NCBI RefSeq assembly: GCF_000716335.1
Contig: NZ_KL591002.1
Location: forward strand, 479,020 to 543,019
Direction: 5' to 3'
Source of the DNA: Streptomyces sp. NRRL S-118
GTDB lineage: Bacteria > Actinomycetota > Actinomycetes > Streptomycetales > Streptomycetaceae
Length of the DNA: 64,000 nucleotides
Shown here: positions 1 to 7,875 of the stretch, in pieces
Layout of the letters: each line of letters starts with the position of its first letter
Position numbering within the stretch: the first letter of the stretch is position 1
Position numbers and translations under genes: made by a program
The notes under the pieces: generated by a model
What the model was told of the DNA's origin: nothing
What the model saw: the letters and a program-made list of their open reading frames with translations, nothing else
Database searches by the model: none

Positions 1-2
1 TG

Positions 3-788
3 CTCTCGTACGCCGGCGGCCTGCCCGAGCACCGGCTGGACCGGCTGCGGCTCCTGGTCGCCCGGCTCGTACGGGAGTTGACGCGGGCCCTCGCCAACCG
101 GCTGCGCCCCGCGGTGAGCGGGCTCGCGCACCCGCGCCCCACGCGGCGCCCCGGTGGCCCGCTCGACCTGGAGCGCACGCTGCGGGCGAACCTGGCGTCC
201 GCGCGCCGCGACCCCGCGACCGGCGCGGTGACCGTGCTGCCCGAGCGGCCCGTGTTCCGCACCCGGGCCCGCAAGCAGGCGGACTGGCGGCTCGTCCTGG
301 TCGTGGACGTCTCGGGGTCGATGGAGGCGTCCACCATCTGGTCGGCGCTGACCGCGTCCGTCCTGGCCGGGGTCCCGTCGCTCAGTACGCATTTCGTGGC
401 CTTCTCCACCGAGGTGATGGACCTCACTGGCCACGTCGAGGACCCGCTGAGCCTCCTCCTGGAGGTCCGGGTCGGCGGCGGCACCAGCATCGCGCGGGGC
501 CTGCGGCACGCCCGCGGGCTCGTCACCGTGCCGTCGCGCACACTCGTCGTCCTGGTCAGCGACTTCGAGGAGGGCGGCCCGGTCGGGCCCCTCCTGGCGG
601 AGGTGCGGGCCCTGGTGGACGCGGGCTGCCACGTGCTCGGCTGCGCCTCGCTCGACGACGAGGGTCGCCCACGGTACTCGGCCGGCGTGGCCGGACAGCT
701 GGTGGCGGCGGGCATGCCGGTCGCCGCGCTCAGCCCTCTCGAACTGGCCCGCTGGGTCGGCGAACGCGTAGGAGGTACGCAGCGGTGA
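3..788 (+). CDS. VWA domain protein, 5' end outside the window
   Basis: The reading frame is open from the first complete codon at base 3, so the start lies upstream of the window. A TTG at 78 could be read as a start, but the upstream codons fit the same protein. The core carries a von Willebrand A MIDAS motif (Asp-Val-Ser-Gly-Ser, near base 307) followed by alternating hydrophobic strands and a Thr-Ser-Ile segment typical of the second MIDAS loop. VWA proteins of this type bind a divalent metal and usually act with a MoxR-type AAA+ ATPase in protein-complex remodelling. Its stop overlaps the next start in a GTGA, so it is translationally coupled to the SWIM-finger gene. The partner ATPase is probably upstream, outside the window. 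Confidence 0.85.
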   Translation, partial: LSYAGGLPEHRLDRLRLLVARLVRELTRALANRLRPAVSGLAHPRPTRRPGGPLDLERTLRANLASARRDPATGAVTVLPERPVFRTRARKQADWRLVLVVDVSGSMEASTIWSALTASVLAGVPSLSTHFVAFSTEVMDLTGHVEDPLSLLLEVRVGGGTSIARGLRHARGLVTVPSRTLVVLVSDFEEGGPVGPLLAEVRALVDAGCHVLGCASLDDEGRPRYSAGVAGQLVAAGMPVAALSPLELARWVGERVGGTQR

Positions 789-2944
789 CGGTTCTTCCCC
801 CGGTGGTCGCCGAGGTGGCGGCCACCGCGCTCGACCTGCTGCCCGCGCGGCTGCGCAAGCGCGTGGACGGCGCGGTGGCGAAGGCGGCCGACTGGCCGGT
901 GGAGCGGGTGGCGGACGGTGTGCGGGTCAGCGCCGGTGACGACACGGTGGTGACGCTGACGACGACCGCGGGCGGAGTGGTGGCGTCGGCGGAGGCGGCG
1001 GTGTGCAGTTGCCTGCTGGCTCCGGCGTGCCTGCACCGCGCCGCGGTCCTGTCCCGGGCGCCCCTCGCGGAGCCCGAAGCCACCGCGTCCGATGCCACCG
1101 CGTCCGATGCCACCGCGTCCGACGCCACCGCGTCCGACGCCACGGACCCGGCCGGCACGTCGGACTTGGCGGAACCGGCGGACCCGGCCATCACGGACGC
1201 CCCCGCGACGACCGCCGTGGACACCGCGGACACCGTGGACACCGCGGATACCGCGCACACCGGCGTTGCGGCACCCGGGAGTGGTGCCGAACCCGTGACC
1301 GCCGGGCCGACCCGTCCCGATCCGCCCGGCCGGACCGACCGGCCCGGAGATACCGGCGGGCCCGGAGATACCGGCGGGCCCGGAGATACCGGCGGGCCCG
1401 GAGATACCGGCGGGCCCGGAGATACCGGCGGGACCGGGCAGCAGGCGTCGCCCGGCGCGCCCGGTGACGCCGAGCAGGCCGGCGACGGAACGGGTGCGGC
1501 GCTCACCGGTGTCCAGGGCGCGGCCCTGCGGGCGCTCGGGGACGCCGCGGTGGGCGTGCTGGTGGCCGGGGTGAGCGGGGCCGGCGCCGTGGTCCGCGCC
1601 GAAGTGCTCCACGCGGCGCACTCCGCCCGCCTCGCCGGGTTGCCCCGGCCCGCCGCGGTCGCGGTGCGCGTGGCGCGGCGGCTCGGCGAGGCGCGCTCCG
1701 AGGACCCGGCGTTCCGTCTGCCGGAGCTGTCCGCGGACCTGGCCGAGTTGCTGGATGCCGTGCAACGGCCGCTCTCGGCGGCGGGTCCGGCGCGGCGCGC
1801 GTACCGGCCCACCGGTCCGCTGCGGCTGTACGGGCTGTTCACCGAGCCGGTCGTCACCGCGTCCGGGTACGCGGGCGCGACCGCGTACGCCGTGACGCCC
1901 GACGGTGCGCTGCGTACGGTCTCCGACGTGGCGCCCGGGGGCCCGGAGCGCGCCGTGCAGGCGGCCGGCGCGGCCCTGGTGCCCGGCGGCTCCGCGCTGC
2001 CGCTGCGGGAGCTGGGCGACGGGGGCGGGGTGATCCTCACCTCGCCGACGGTCTCGGCGGACGGGCGGGTCGGCGGGGGCGGGCCGGTCCGTTCCGTACG
2101 GGCGGCGGGCTGCTCCTGGCACGAGCCGCCGCTCGACGCGCTGTGGCGGCGTCCGCCGGCGGCCCAGCTGGACGCGGCCCTGGACTGGTGGGACCGGCCC
2201 GCCGACGACCGGACGGCGGGCGGCGATCTGCTGTTCCTCGACGGGACGGTCACGGCGGCCGCCTCGGCGGGCGGCGGCCCCGCGTTCGCGGTGGAGGGCG
2301 GGCCGACCGTGTCGCTGTACGCGCCGGACGAGCGGCCGGAGTTGCCGTACGCCGAGAACCTGCGGCTGCTCGCGGCCCGCCCCGGGCTGCGGTTGCGGCT
2401 GATCGCCCGGATCGCGCCGGACCGGCCCGGCGGGGTGTGCGCGCTGGCCGCGTCCTGGGCGGGGCACGACGGGGAGGCGGTCCGCGCGGACCTGGGCCTG
2501 CGCCGGCTGCACCGTACGGACTTGCCCGCGGTGTCCGCCGAGCCCGCCGCACCTGCCGCGCCACCGGCCGTGGAGGCGCCGGCGGCCCTCCCGCTCGAGC
2601 TGGACCTGCTGCGCCGCGCGGTGGACCGTACGGTGGCGGGCGGCCGGGCCGTCACGGCCGCCGCGGCCGACGGCGAACTGCCGCGCCGGCTCCGCGCGGT
2701 GGGCCTGTCCACGGGCGCGGGCTGCGCACGTGCGCTCGAGGAGGCGTCGTCCGCCCGTGGCCGGGATGCGCTGGGGCGCCTGACGCCCGCCGATCCGGAG
2801 GTGTTCGCCCGGGCGTGGCTGGCCGCGTCGGTCTACGTGTCGGCGGCGGCCCGTTCCCTGCTGTCGGCGGCCTGGGCGTCGTCGTCCGGCGAGGTCTCCG
2901 TGGAGAGCCAGACGCGCAGCGGGCCGGTGGCCGTGAAGCCGTGA
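785..2944 (+). CDS. SWIM zinc-finger-like protein with repeat-rich insert
   Basis: The product has 719 residues and starts at a GTG that overlaps the VWA stop, behind an AGGAGG eight bases upstream. Residues 74-84 form a Cys-x-Cys-x5-Cys-x-His cluster, a SWIM-type zinc finger. Residues about 98-225 are low-complexity, with four Ala-Thr-Ala-Ser-Asp-type repeats and five Gly-Asp-Thr-Gly-Gly-Pro repeats. The rest is an Ala/Leu/Arg-rich globular part of unknown fold. SWIM fingers bind DNA or protein. Gene pairs of a SWIM protein with a VWA protein are common in Streptomyces, but their role is not established. The last 112 bases overlap the convergent acetyltransferase-like gene, so one of the two C-termini may really be shorter. 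Confidence 0.75.
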   Translation: MTVLPPVVAEVAATALDLLPARLRKRVDGAVAKAADWPVERVADGVRVSAGDDTVVTLTTTAGGVVASAEAAVCSCLLAPACLHRAAVLSRAPLAEPEATASDATASDATASDATASDATDPAGTSDLAEPADPAITDAPATTAVDTADTVDTADTAHTGVAAPGSGAEPVTAGPTRPDPPGRTDRPGDTGGPGDTGGPGDTGGPGDTGGPGDTGGTGQQASPGAPGDAEQAGDGTGAALTGVQGAALRALGDAAVGVLVAGVSGAGAVVRAEVLHAAHSARLAGLPRPAAVAVRVARRLGEARSEDPAFRLPELSADLAELLDAVQRPLSAAGPARRAYRPTGPLRLYGLFTEPVVTASGYAGATAYAVTPDGALRTVSDVAPGGPERAVQAAGAALVPGGSALPLRELGDGGGVILTSPTVSADGRVGGGGPVRSVRAAGCSWHEPPLDALWRRPPAAQLDAALDWWDRPADDRTAGGDLLFLDGTVTAAASAGGGPAFAVEGGPTVSLYAPDERPELPYAENLRLLAARPGLRLRLIARIAPDRPGGVCALAASWAGHDGEAVRADLGLRRLHRTDLPAVSAEPAAPAAPPAVEAPAALPLELDLLRRAVDRTVAGGRAVTAAAADGELPRRLRAVGLSTGAGCARALEEASSARGRDALGRLTPADPEVFARAWLAASVYVSAAARSLLSAAWASSSGEVSVESQTRSGPVAVKP
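1079..1138 (+). repeat. four 15-bp tandem repeats inside the SWIM gene
   Basis: The unit GCCACCGCGTCCGAT occurs four times head to tail, the last two copies with C in place of the final T. The unit is in frame and encodes Ala-Thr-Ala-Ser-Asp. Such an array can change length by slippage without breaking the frame. Confidence 0.95.
1343..1432 (+). repeat. five 18-bp tandem repeats inside the SWIM gene
   Basis: Five identical copies of CCCGGAGATACCGGCGGG lie head to tail. They encode Gly-Asp-Thr-Gly-Gly-Pro units in frame and form a probable flexible linker between the zinc-finger part and the C-terminal part. Confidence 0.95.
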
Positions 2945-3597
2945 CACAGGGCGGCGTCGAGGTCGTCGCCGTGTTCGTACCCCACGACCGGCGTCCCCGG
3001 CAGGCGGGCGGCGATCGCGGCGAGGCACCCGGGCCAGGCGGCGTCGCCGCCGAACAGGTTGGAGACGCCCGCGACGCCGGCGGCGTGGCTGACCACGGCT
3101 CCGGAGACGATACGGCCGTCCGGTCCGCGCCCGGCGAGGACCGTGGTCGACGGGTCGGCCAGCAGCGCCGGCCGGAACAGGCCCATGGTGTCCCCGTCGC
3201 TCCACGCCGCCTCCCACGCGGCGAGTCCGGCGGGGGCACGGACCGGCTGCCAGGCGGCCTCACCGGCGTCGGGTCGTCCCGGCGGGGGCAGGTCCGCGGG
3301 CCGGTGGATCCACCGGGCCTCGAAGAGCGGCGCGAAGCCGTGGCCGGTGAGGTCCAGGTCGGCGAAGCTGTCCTTGACCGAGCACCCGGGTGCGCGCCGG
3401 TCGACGGCGTCCAGCAGGTCCCGTACGTCCCGCGGTGAGAGGCCCGGGGCGAGGGTCACGGCGTCCGGGTAGTACGGCGGCGTACGGCGCGGGCTCGTCC
3501 AGGCGCGGGCGCCGAAGGTACCCCCGGGCAGGCCGTGGGCGCGGCACATGGCGGCGCACCACGCGGCGTTGTTGCGGGCGGATGCTCCGAGGTCCAT
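2833..3597 (-). CDS. GNAT-like acetyltransferase
   Basis: The product has 254 residues and starts at an ATG with an AGGA nine bases upstream. The C-terminal third has the shape of a GNAT fold: a hydrophobic strand with Gly-Ala-Val-Val, a short Asn-Leu-Phe-Gly-Gly stretch, then Gly-Tyr-Glu-His-Gly and a His-Gly-Phe...Gly-Pro-Leu-Arg-Val-Trp-Leu ending. That ending resembles the closing strands of acetyltransferases that report a relative of the ribosomal-protein acetylases. The N-terminal half is a substrate-side domain I do not recognise. It is divergent from the aquaporin-family gene, and a perfect 16-bp palindrome lies just upstream of its start. The substrate is unknown. The 3' end overlaps the SWIM gene by 112 bases. 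Confidence 0.6.
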   Translation of the reverse strand: MDLGASARNNAAWCAAMCRAHGLPGGTFGARAWTSPRRTPPYYPDAVTLAPGLSPRDVRDLLDAVDRRAPGCSVKDSFADLDLTGHGFAPLFEARWIHRPADLPPPGRPDAGEAAWQPVRAPAGLAAWEAAWSDGDTMGLFRPALLADPSTTVLAGRGPDGRIVSGAVVSHAAGVAGVSNLFGGDAAWPGCLAAIAARLPGTPVVGYEHGDDLDAALCHGFTATGPLRVWLSTETSPDDDAQAADSRERAAADT

Positions 3598-3606
3598 GCC
3601 GGGATC

Positions 3607-3622
3607 CTGTCAGAGCTGACAG
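3607..3622. promoter_or_regulatory. 16-bp perfect palindrome upstream of the acetyltransferase-like gene
   Basis: Arms CTGTCAG and CTGACAG are separated by two bases. The site lies 10-25 bases upstream of the ATG at 3597, where a bound repressor would cover the ribosome binding site or transcription start. No regulator gene is adjacent, so the cognate protein is not known. Confidence 0.45.
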
Positions 3623-3645
3623 TCCTTCCCCCGCCCCCTGCCATT

Positions 3646-3671
3646 TTCCGAAGAACGGAATATATTTTCCG
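3646..3671. promoter_or_regulatory. three alternating TTCCG/CGGAA half-sites before the aquaporin gene
   Basis: TTCCG (3646), CGGAA (3656) and TTCCG (3667) alternate in orientation with 5- and 6-bp spacers, so two overlapping inverted repeats are formed. The AT-rich core TATATTTT could be the -10 region of the gene at 3694. Overlapping inverted repeats like this suit a dimeric repressor that binds cooperatively. An ArsR-type regulator is one guess, because aquaporin-family channels often sit in ars operons, but no ars gene is seen here. Confidence 0.4.
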
Positions 3672-3693
3672 TACATCGGACTTGGGGGTACTC

Positions 3694-4404
3694 ATGGCAA
3701 CGGAGCGGGCCCTGCCCCGCCGCGCGGTCGCCGAATCGGTCGGCAGCGCGGCCCTGGTCGCCGTCGTCGTCGGCTCCGGATTGCACGCCAGCGGCCTCAG
3801 CGACGACATCGGCGTGCGGCTGCTGGCCAACTCGCTGGCGTCGGCGATCGGACTCGGCCTGCTCATCGCGCTGTTCGCGCCGGTCTCCGGGGCGCACCTC
3901 AATCCGGTGGTCACCCTGTGCGTCTGGTGGACGCGCCGCCGGGCCCGGGACGGACTGACCGGTCGCGAGGTGGTGGTGTACATCGCCGCCCAGCTGGCCG
4001 GTGCGGTCGCCGGCGCGCTGCTCGCCGAGGCGATGTTCGGGCGGGCGCCCGGCAGCTGGTCCACCCAGGTGCGGTCCGACGGGCACCTGTTGCTCGGCGA
4101 GACGGTCGCCACGGCCGGGCTGGTCCTGCTGATCCAGGGCCTGGACCGGATCGGGCGGGCGTCGCTCACGCCGGTGGCGGTCGCCGCGTACATCGGGGCG
4201 GCGATCTGGTTCACCTCGTCGGGGTCGTTCGCCAACCCCGCCGCGACGGTCGGCCGGTCCCTGACCGACTCCTTCACCGGCATCGCCCCGGCCTCCCTCC
4301 CGGGCTTCATCGCCGCACAGCTCGTCGGCGGACTGGTCGGCGCCGGGCTGGCGAACCTGCTGTACGGGCGGCGGCCGCCGGGGGCCGAGCCGGCCGCAGG
4401 CTGA
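3694..4404 (+). CDS. aquaporin/MIP-family channel
   Basis: The product has 236 residues and starts at an ATG preceded by GGGGG six bases upstream. Six hydrophobic segments and two half-helix motifs are visible. The first motif is His-Leu-Asn-Pro-Val (Asn70-Pro71-Val72) and the second is Phe-Ala-Asn-Pro-Ala (Asn180-Pro181-Ala182), followed by an Arg at 187 that fits the selectivity-filter arginine. The first NPA motif is therefore NPV, a change seen in MIP proteins that pass solutes larger than water, for example metalloids or other small uncharged molecules. The protein acts in the plasma membrane. Its substrate cannot be told from sequence. Upstream inverted repeats suggest repression. Confidence 0.85.
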   Translation: MATERALPRRAVAESVGSAALVAVVVGSGLHASGLSDDIGVRLLANSLASAIGLGLLIALFAPVSGAHLNPVVTLCVWWTRRRARDGLTGREVVVYIAAQLAGAVAGALLAEAMFGRAPGSWSTQVRSDGHLLLGETVATAGLVLLIQGLDRIGRASLTPVAVAAYIGAAIWFTSSGSFANPAATVGRSLTDSFTGIAPASLPGFIAAQLVGGLVGAGLANLLYGRRPPGAEPAAG

Positions 4405-4471
4405 ACCGGCCGCCCGCTTTCCGCGTCTCGACGAAGGGACGCGAACGGGAACACCAGCGGGAGGTTCGTAC

Positions 4472-5146
4472 ATGCGACGCAGGTGGCCGCTGCCGCTGCC
4501 CAGGAGCCGGCGGGGCAGGCGGCGGCTGGTGCAGGGCGTCATGCTCGGGTGCGTGCTGGCGCTCACGCCCGCCACGTGGATGCACGCCGTCGCCGACGGC
4601 CGGCTGCGCAGCGCCGGCGAGGTCCCGGCGCAGGACGTCGCCGTCGTCTTCGGCGCGGGGCTGTGGAACGGCCGGCCGACGCCGTACCTCGCCCACCGCC
4701 TCGACACGGCGGCGGAGCTGTACCGCGGCGGCAAGGTGAAGGTGGTGCTGGTCACCGGCGACAACAGCCGCGCGGAGTACGACGAGCCCGACGCGATGCG
4801 CGCGTACCTGACGGACCGGGGGGTGCCGGACGGGCGGATCGTCAGCGACTACGCGGGCTTCGACACGTGGGACTCCTGCGTGCGCGCGAAGAAGATCTTC
4901 GGCGTCGACCGGGCGGTCCTGGTGACCCAGGGCTTCCACATCCGGCGGGCCGTGGCCCTGTGCCGGGAGGCGGGCATCGACGTGTACGGGGTCGGCGTCG
5001 ACGAGCCGCACGACTCGGTCTGGTACTACGGCGGGGTGCGGGAGCTGCTGGCGGCGGGCAAGGCGGCGGCGGACGCGGCGTTCGAACCGGACCCGGTGTT
5101 CCTGGGCCCCGAGGAGCGGGGCGTCACCGAGGCTCTCGGCCGCTGA
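4472..5146 (+). CDS. SanA/YdcF (DUF218) family membrane protein
   Basis: The product has 224 residues and an N-terminal Arg-rich stretch followed by one membrane segment (about residues 20-36), then a DUF218 domain. Diagnostic pieces are Val-Val-Phe-Gly-Ala-Gly-Leu, Leu-Val-Thr-Gly-Asp-Asn, Asp-Thr-Trp-Asp-Ser and Val-Thr-Gln-Gly-Phe-His. The E. coli relatives SanA and ElyC affect envelope integrity and lipid-carrier dependent peptidoglycan steps; the chemistry is not settled. GGGAGG lies eight bases before the ATG. It is a single gene, 68 bases after the aquaporin gene and possibly co-transcribed with it. Confidence 0.85.
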   Translation: MRRRWPLPLPRSRRGRRRLVQGVMLGCVLALTPATWMHAVADGRLRSAGEVPAQDVAVVFGAGLWNGRPTPYLAHRLDTAAELYRGGKVKVVLVTGDNSRAEYDEPDAMRAYLTDRGVPDGRIVSDYAGFDTWDSCVRAKKIFGVDRAVLVTQGFHIRRAVALCREAGIDVYGVGVDEPHDSVWYYGGVRELLAAGKAAADAAFEPDPVFLGPEERGVTEALGR

Positions 5147-5249
5147 CACCACGCCCCGCCCCGCCGGCGCCCGCGCACCCCCGCGCCCACACCCCGGCAC
5201 CCCGACCCTGACACCACGCCCCGCCCCGCCGGCGCCCGCACACCCCCGC
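5143..5249 (+). repeat. 42-bp direct repeat after the SanA-like gene
   Basis: The segment 5143-5184, which begins with the stop codon of the SanA-like gene, is repeated at 5208-5249 with one mismatch. The repeat is very C-rich and non-coding in any convincing way. It looks like a recent local duplication that copied the end of the gene, including the in-frame TGA. Confidence 0.85.
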
Positions 5250-5349
5250 CCCCCGGTGGCGGGACCACCCGGGCCCGCCGCCACGCCCCTCCGCGCCCTG
5301 GCCGCTCACCGTCGCCCGAGCGCTCGATGGAGCCCGACGTACCGGAGGC

Positions 5350-5387
5350 GTAATGCGGGGGGTGCGTGGGCGTAACACGGGCGTCGC
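5350..5387 (+). promoter_or_regulatory. candidate GlnR box upstream of nitrate reductase
   Basis: Four 5-mers follow each other with exact 6-bp spacers: GTAAT, GGTGC, GTAAC and GTCGC. The two GTAAY copies are 22 bp apart. This is the spacing and half-site type described for the Streptomyces nitrogen regulator GlnR (GTnAC-n6-GaAAC repeated). The b-sites are weak. The box ends directly before the first ATG (5388), which argues for a start at 5400 or a very short leader. Confidence 0.55.
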
Positions 5388-5399
5388 ATGCTCGGGGGC

Positions 5400-7478
5400 A
5401 TGCTCACCGCCACCACCCCCACGCACTGTCCGTACTGCTCCCTGCAGTGCGGCATGAACCTGCGAGCCGCCGGTCCGGGCGTCGAGGTGGTGGAGCGCGC
5501 GGACTTCCCCGTGAACCGGGGTGCCCTGTGCGGTAAGGGACGTACCGCACCCGCAGTGCTCTCCTCCCGGGTCAGGCTGGTCGAGCCCCTGGTCCGACGC
5601 CCTGCCACAGGCAGGCTCGAACCGGCCACCTGGGAGGAGGCCCTGCAGGCCGTCGCCGACGGCCTGCGGCGCACGCGGCAGGACCACGGGCCGGACGCCG
5701 TCGGCGTGTTCGGGGGCGGCGGGCTCACCAACGAGAAGGCGTACGCGCTCGGCAAGTTCGCCCGGCTGGTCCTCGGGACCTCCCAGATCGACTACAACGG
5801 CCGCTTCTGCATGTCCTCCGCCGCCGCGGCCCACCAGCGGGCCTTCGGCCTCGACCGGGGGCTGCCCTTCCCGCTGGAGGACATCCCGCGCACCGGCTGC
5901 GTGGTCCTCGTCGGCTCCAACCTCGCCGAGACCATGCCGCCGGCCCTGCGCTACCTCACCGAACTGAAGGAGAACGGCGGCAAGCTCATCGTCGTCGACC
6001 CGCGCCGCACCCGTACCGCCGAGCAGGCCGACCTCCACCTCGCGCCGCGCCCCGGCACCGACCTCGCGCTCGCCCTGGGCCTGCTGCACCTGGTCGTGGC
6101 GGAGGGGCGGACGGACGAGGAGTTCATCCGGGACCGCACGAGCGGCTGGGAGGACGCCCGCGCCGCCGCCATGTCCCACTGGCCCGCGCTCGTCGAGCGC
6201 ATCACCGGAGTGCCCGTGCCGCAGCTGCGCGAGGCCGTCGGGATGTTCTGCGACGCCGCCGACTCGATGGTGCTCACCGCCCGCGGCCCGGAGCAGCAGT
6301 CGAAGGGCACCGACACCGTCGGCGCCTGGATCAACCTGTGCCTGGCCACCGGGCGCGCCGGGCGCCCCCTGTCCGGGTACGGCTGCCTGACCGGCCAGGG
6401 CAACGGGCAGGGCGGCCGCGAGCACGGCCAGAAGGCCGACCAGCTCCCCGGCTACCGCAAGCTCGACGACCCGGCCGCCCGTTCCCACGTCGCCGCGGTC
6501 TGGGGCGTCGACCCCGATGTGCTGCCGGGGCCGGGGCGCAGCGCGTACGAGCTGCTCGACGCGCTCGGCACGGACATCAGGTCGCTGCTCCTCATGGGCT
6601 CCAACCCCGTGGTGTCCGCGCCGCGTGCCGCCCACATCCAGGAGCGGCTGGAGTCCCTGGACTTCCTGGCCGTCGCGGACGTGGTGCTGTCCGAGACGGC
6701 GCAGCTCGCCGACGTCGTGCTGCCCGTGACGCAGTGGGCCGAGGAGACGGGCACCCTCACCAACCTCGAGGGCCGCGTCCTGCTGCGCCGCCGCGCGATC
6801 GACCCGCCCGCGGGCGTACGCAGCGACCTGGAGGTGCTGAGCGGACTCGCGGAGCTGCTGGGCTGGGAGAAGGGGTTCCCCACCGACGCCGAGGAGGTCT
6901 TCGACGAGCTGCGGAGGGCCTCGGCCGGCGGCCCCGCCGACTACGCGGGCATCAGCTACCGCCGCATCGCCGAGGAGGACGGCGTCTTCTGGCCGTGCCC
7001 CGAGCCCGCCCACCCCGGCACGCCCCGCCTGTTCCTGGAACGGTTCGCCACGCCCGACGGGCGGGCCCGCTTCGTCCCGGTGACCCACCGGGCCGCGGCC
7101 GAGGAGACGGACGACGAGTACCCGGTGGTGCTGACGACCGGGCGGGTCGTCTCGCAGTACCAGTCAGGTGCGCAGACCCGGCGGGTCGACGAGCTGAACG
7201 CCGCCGCGCCCGGGCCGTTCGTGGAGCTGCACCCGCGCCTCGCGCAGCGCCTGGGCGTCGCCGAGGGCGAGCCGGTGGCGGTGGTGTCGCGCCGCGGCCG
7301 GGCGGTGGCGCCCGCGCGGATCACGAACGGGATCCGGCCGGACACGGTGTTCATGCCGTTCCACTGGGCCGGGGAGGGCCGGGCCAACACGCTGACGAAC
7401 CCGGCGCTCGACCCGACCTCGCGGATGCCCGAGTTCAAGGTGTGCGCGGTCCGTCTGGAACGGGCGACCGGCGCCTGA
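5400..7478 (+). CDS. nasA: assimilatory nitrate reductase, molybdopterin oxidoreductase
   Basis: The protein has 692 residues from ATG 5400; ATG 5388 would add four. It opens with the [4Fe-4S] ligand set Cys-Pro-Tyr-Cys-Ser-Leu-Gln-Cys plus a fourth Cys in Cys-Gly-Lys-Gly. The molybdopterin domains follow, with Gly-Gly-Gly-Leu-Thr-Asn-Glu-Lys, Asp-Tyr-Asn-Gly-Arg-Phe-Cys-Met and the C-terminal cofactor-binding domain ending in Trp-Ala-Gly-Glu-Gly-Arg-Ala-Asn. This is the NarB/NasA type that reduces nitrate to nitrite in the cytoplasm with ferredoxin or NADH-derived electrons. No twin-arginine signal is present, as expected for an assimilatory enzyme. The nitrite reductase operon lies 4.4 kb downstream. 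No nitrate transporter is in the window. Confidence 0.88.
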   Translation: MLTATTPTHCPYCSLQCGMNLRAAGPGVEVVERADFPVNRGALCGKGRTAPAVLSSRVRLVEPLVRRPATGRLEPATWEEALQAVADGLRRTRQDHGPDAVGVFGGGGLTNEKAYALGKFARLVLGTSQIDYNGRFCMSSAAAAHQRAFGLDRGLPFPLEDIPRTGCVVLVGSNLAETMPPALRYLTELKENGGKLIVVDPRRTRTAEQADLHLAPRPGTDLALALGLLHLVVAEGRTDEEFIRDRTSGWEDARAAAMSHWPALVERITGVPVPQLREAVGMFCDAADSMVLTARGPEQQSKGTDTVGAWINLCLATGRAGRPLSGYGCLTGQGNGQGGREHGQKADQLPGYRKLDDPAARSHVAAVWGVDPDVLPGPGRSAYELLDALGTDIRSLLLMGSNPVVSAPRAAHIQERLESLDFLAVADVVLSETAQLADVVLPVTQWAEETGTLTNLEGRVLLRRRAIDPPAGVRSDLEVLSGLAELLGWEKGFPTDAEEVFDELRRASAGGPADYAGISYRRIAEEDGVFWPCPEPAHPGTPRLFLERFATPDGRARFVPVTHRAAAEETDDEYPVVLTTGRVVSQYQSGAQTRRVDELNAAAPGPFVELHPRLAQRLGVAEGEPVAVVSRRGRAVAPARITNGIRPDTVFMPFHWAGEGRANTLTNPALDPTSRMPEFKVCAVRLERATGA

Positions 7479-7875
7479 GCCAGTCGCCGCCCGCTATGGG
7501 GGCGCCGGGCTCCGCGGCGGCCGCGGCGACATAGACCCAGGCCCGGACCGTGACGCCGTCCCGTACGCGCACGACGTCGCAGGCCTCCCGCTCGTAGAGG
7601 TTGAGCGGGTGGCCCGGGCCGTAGTACTCCTCCAGGCGGTCGAGTACGGACAGCAGGGCGTCGTACCGGCCCGGCGCCGCCGTCACCAGCTCGCCCAGCA
7701 CGCCGCCGCCGCCCGCGCCCCGCACCGCGTACGGGTAGCCGGGGCCGTCGCGCAGCAGCGCGCCCGGCAGCCGGGCGGGCTCCTCCGACGCCGTGCGGCC
7801 GTGGAGGAACAGCGCGTGGTTGCACTCGCCGGGGCGGAGCGTCCCGTACACGAAGAACGGCAGCTCCCCGGTCAC
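7435..7875 (-). CDS. gamma-glutamylcyclotransferase-like (GGCT/YtfP) protein
   Basis: The product has 146 residues and a GTG start that overlaps the cutA stop (GTGA). The N-terminus has Phe-Val-Tyr-Gly-Thr-Leu-Arg-Pro-Gly-Glu, the substrate-binding loop of the GGCT fold. Further on are a Gly-Gly-Val-Leu-Gly-Glu-Leu strand and Leu-Asp-x-Leu-Glu-Glu-Tyr, which carries the catalytic Glu expected in this family. Members cyclise gamma-glutamyl amines or amino acids to 5-oxoproline. The 3' end overlaps the convergent nitrate reductase gene by 44 bases. Confidence 0.8.
   Translation of the reverse strand: MTGELPFFVYGTLRPGECNHALFLHGRTASEEPARLPGALLRDGPGYPYAVRGAGGGGVLGELVTAAPGRYDALLSVLDRLEEYYGPGHPLNLYEREACDVVRVRDGVTVRAWVYVAAAAAEPGAPIAGGDWLRRRSPVPDGPRTP

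Noticed and set aside
1343..1432. regularly spaced repeats as a CRISPR array
   Set aside because: The 18-bp units are directly adjacent without spacers and encode protein repeats in frame.
730..2712. 660-codon open frame on the minus strand
   Set aside because: It is antisense to the SWIM gene, has a composition dominated by Ser, Ala, Arg and Pro, and has no domain or ribosome binding site. It is a GC-driven shadow.
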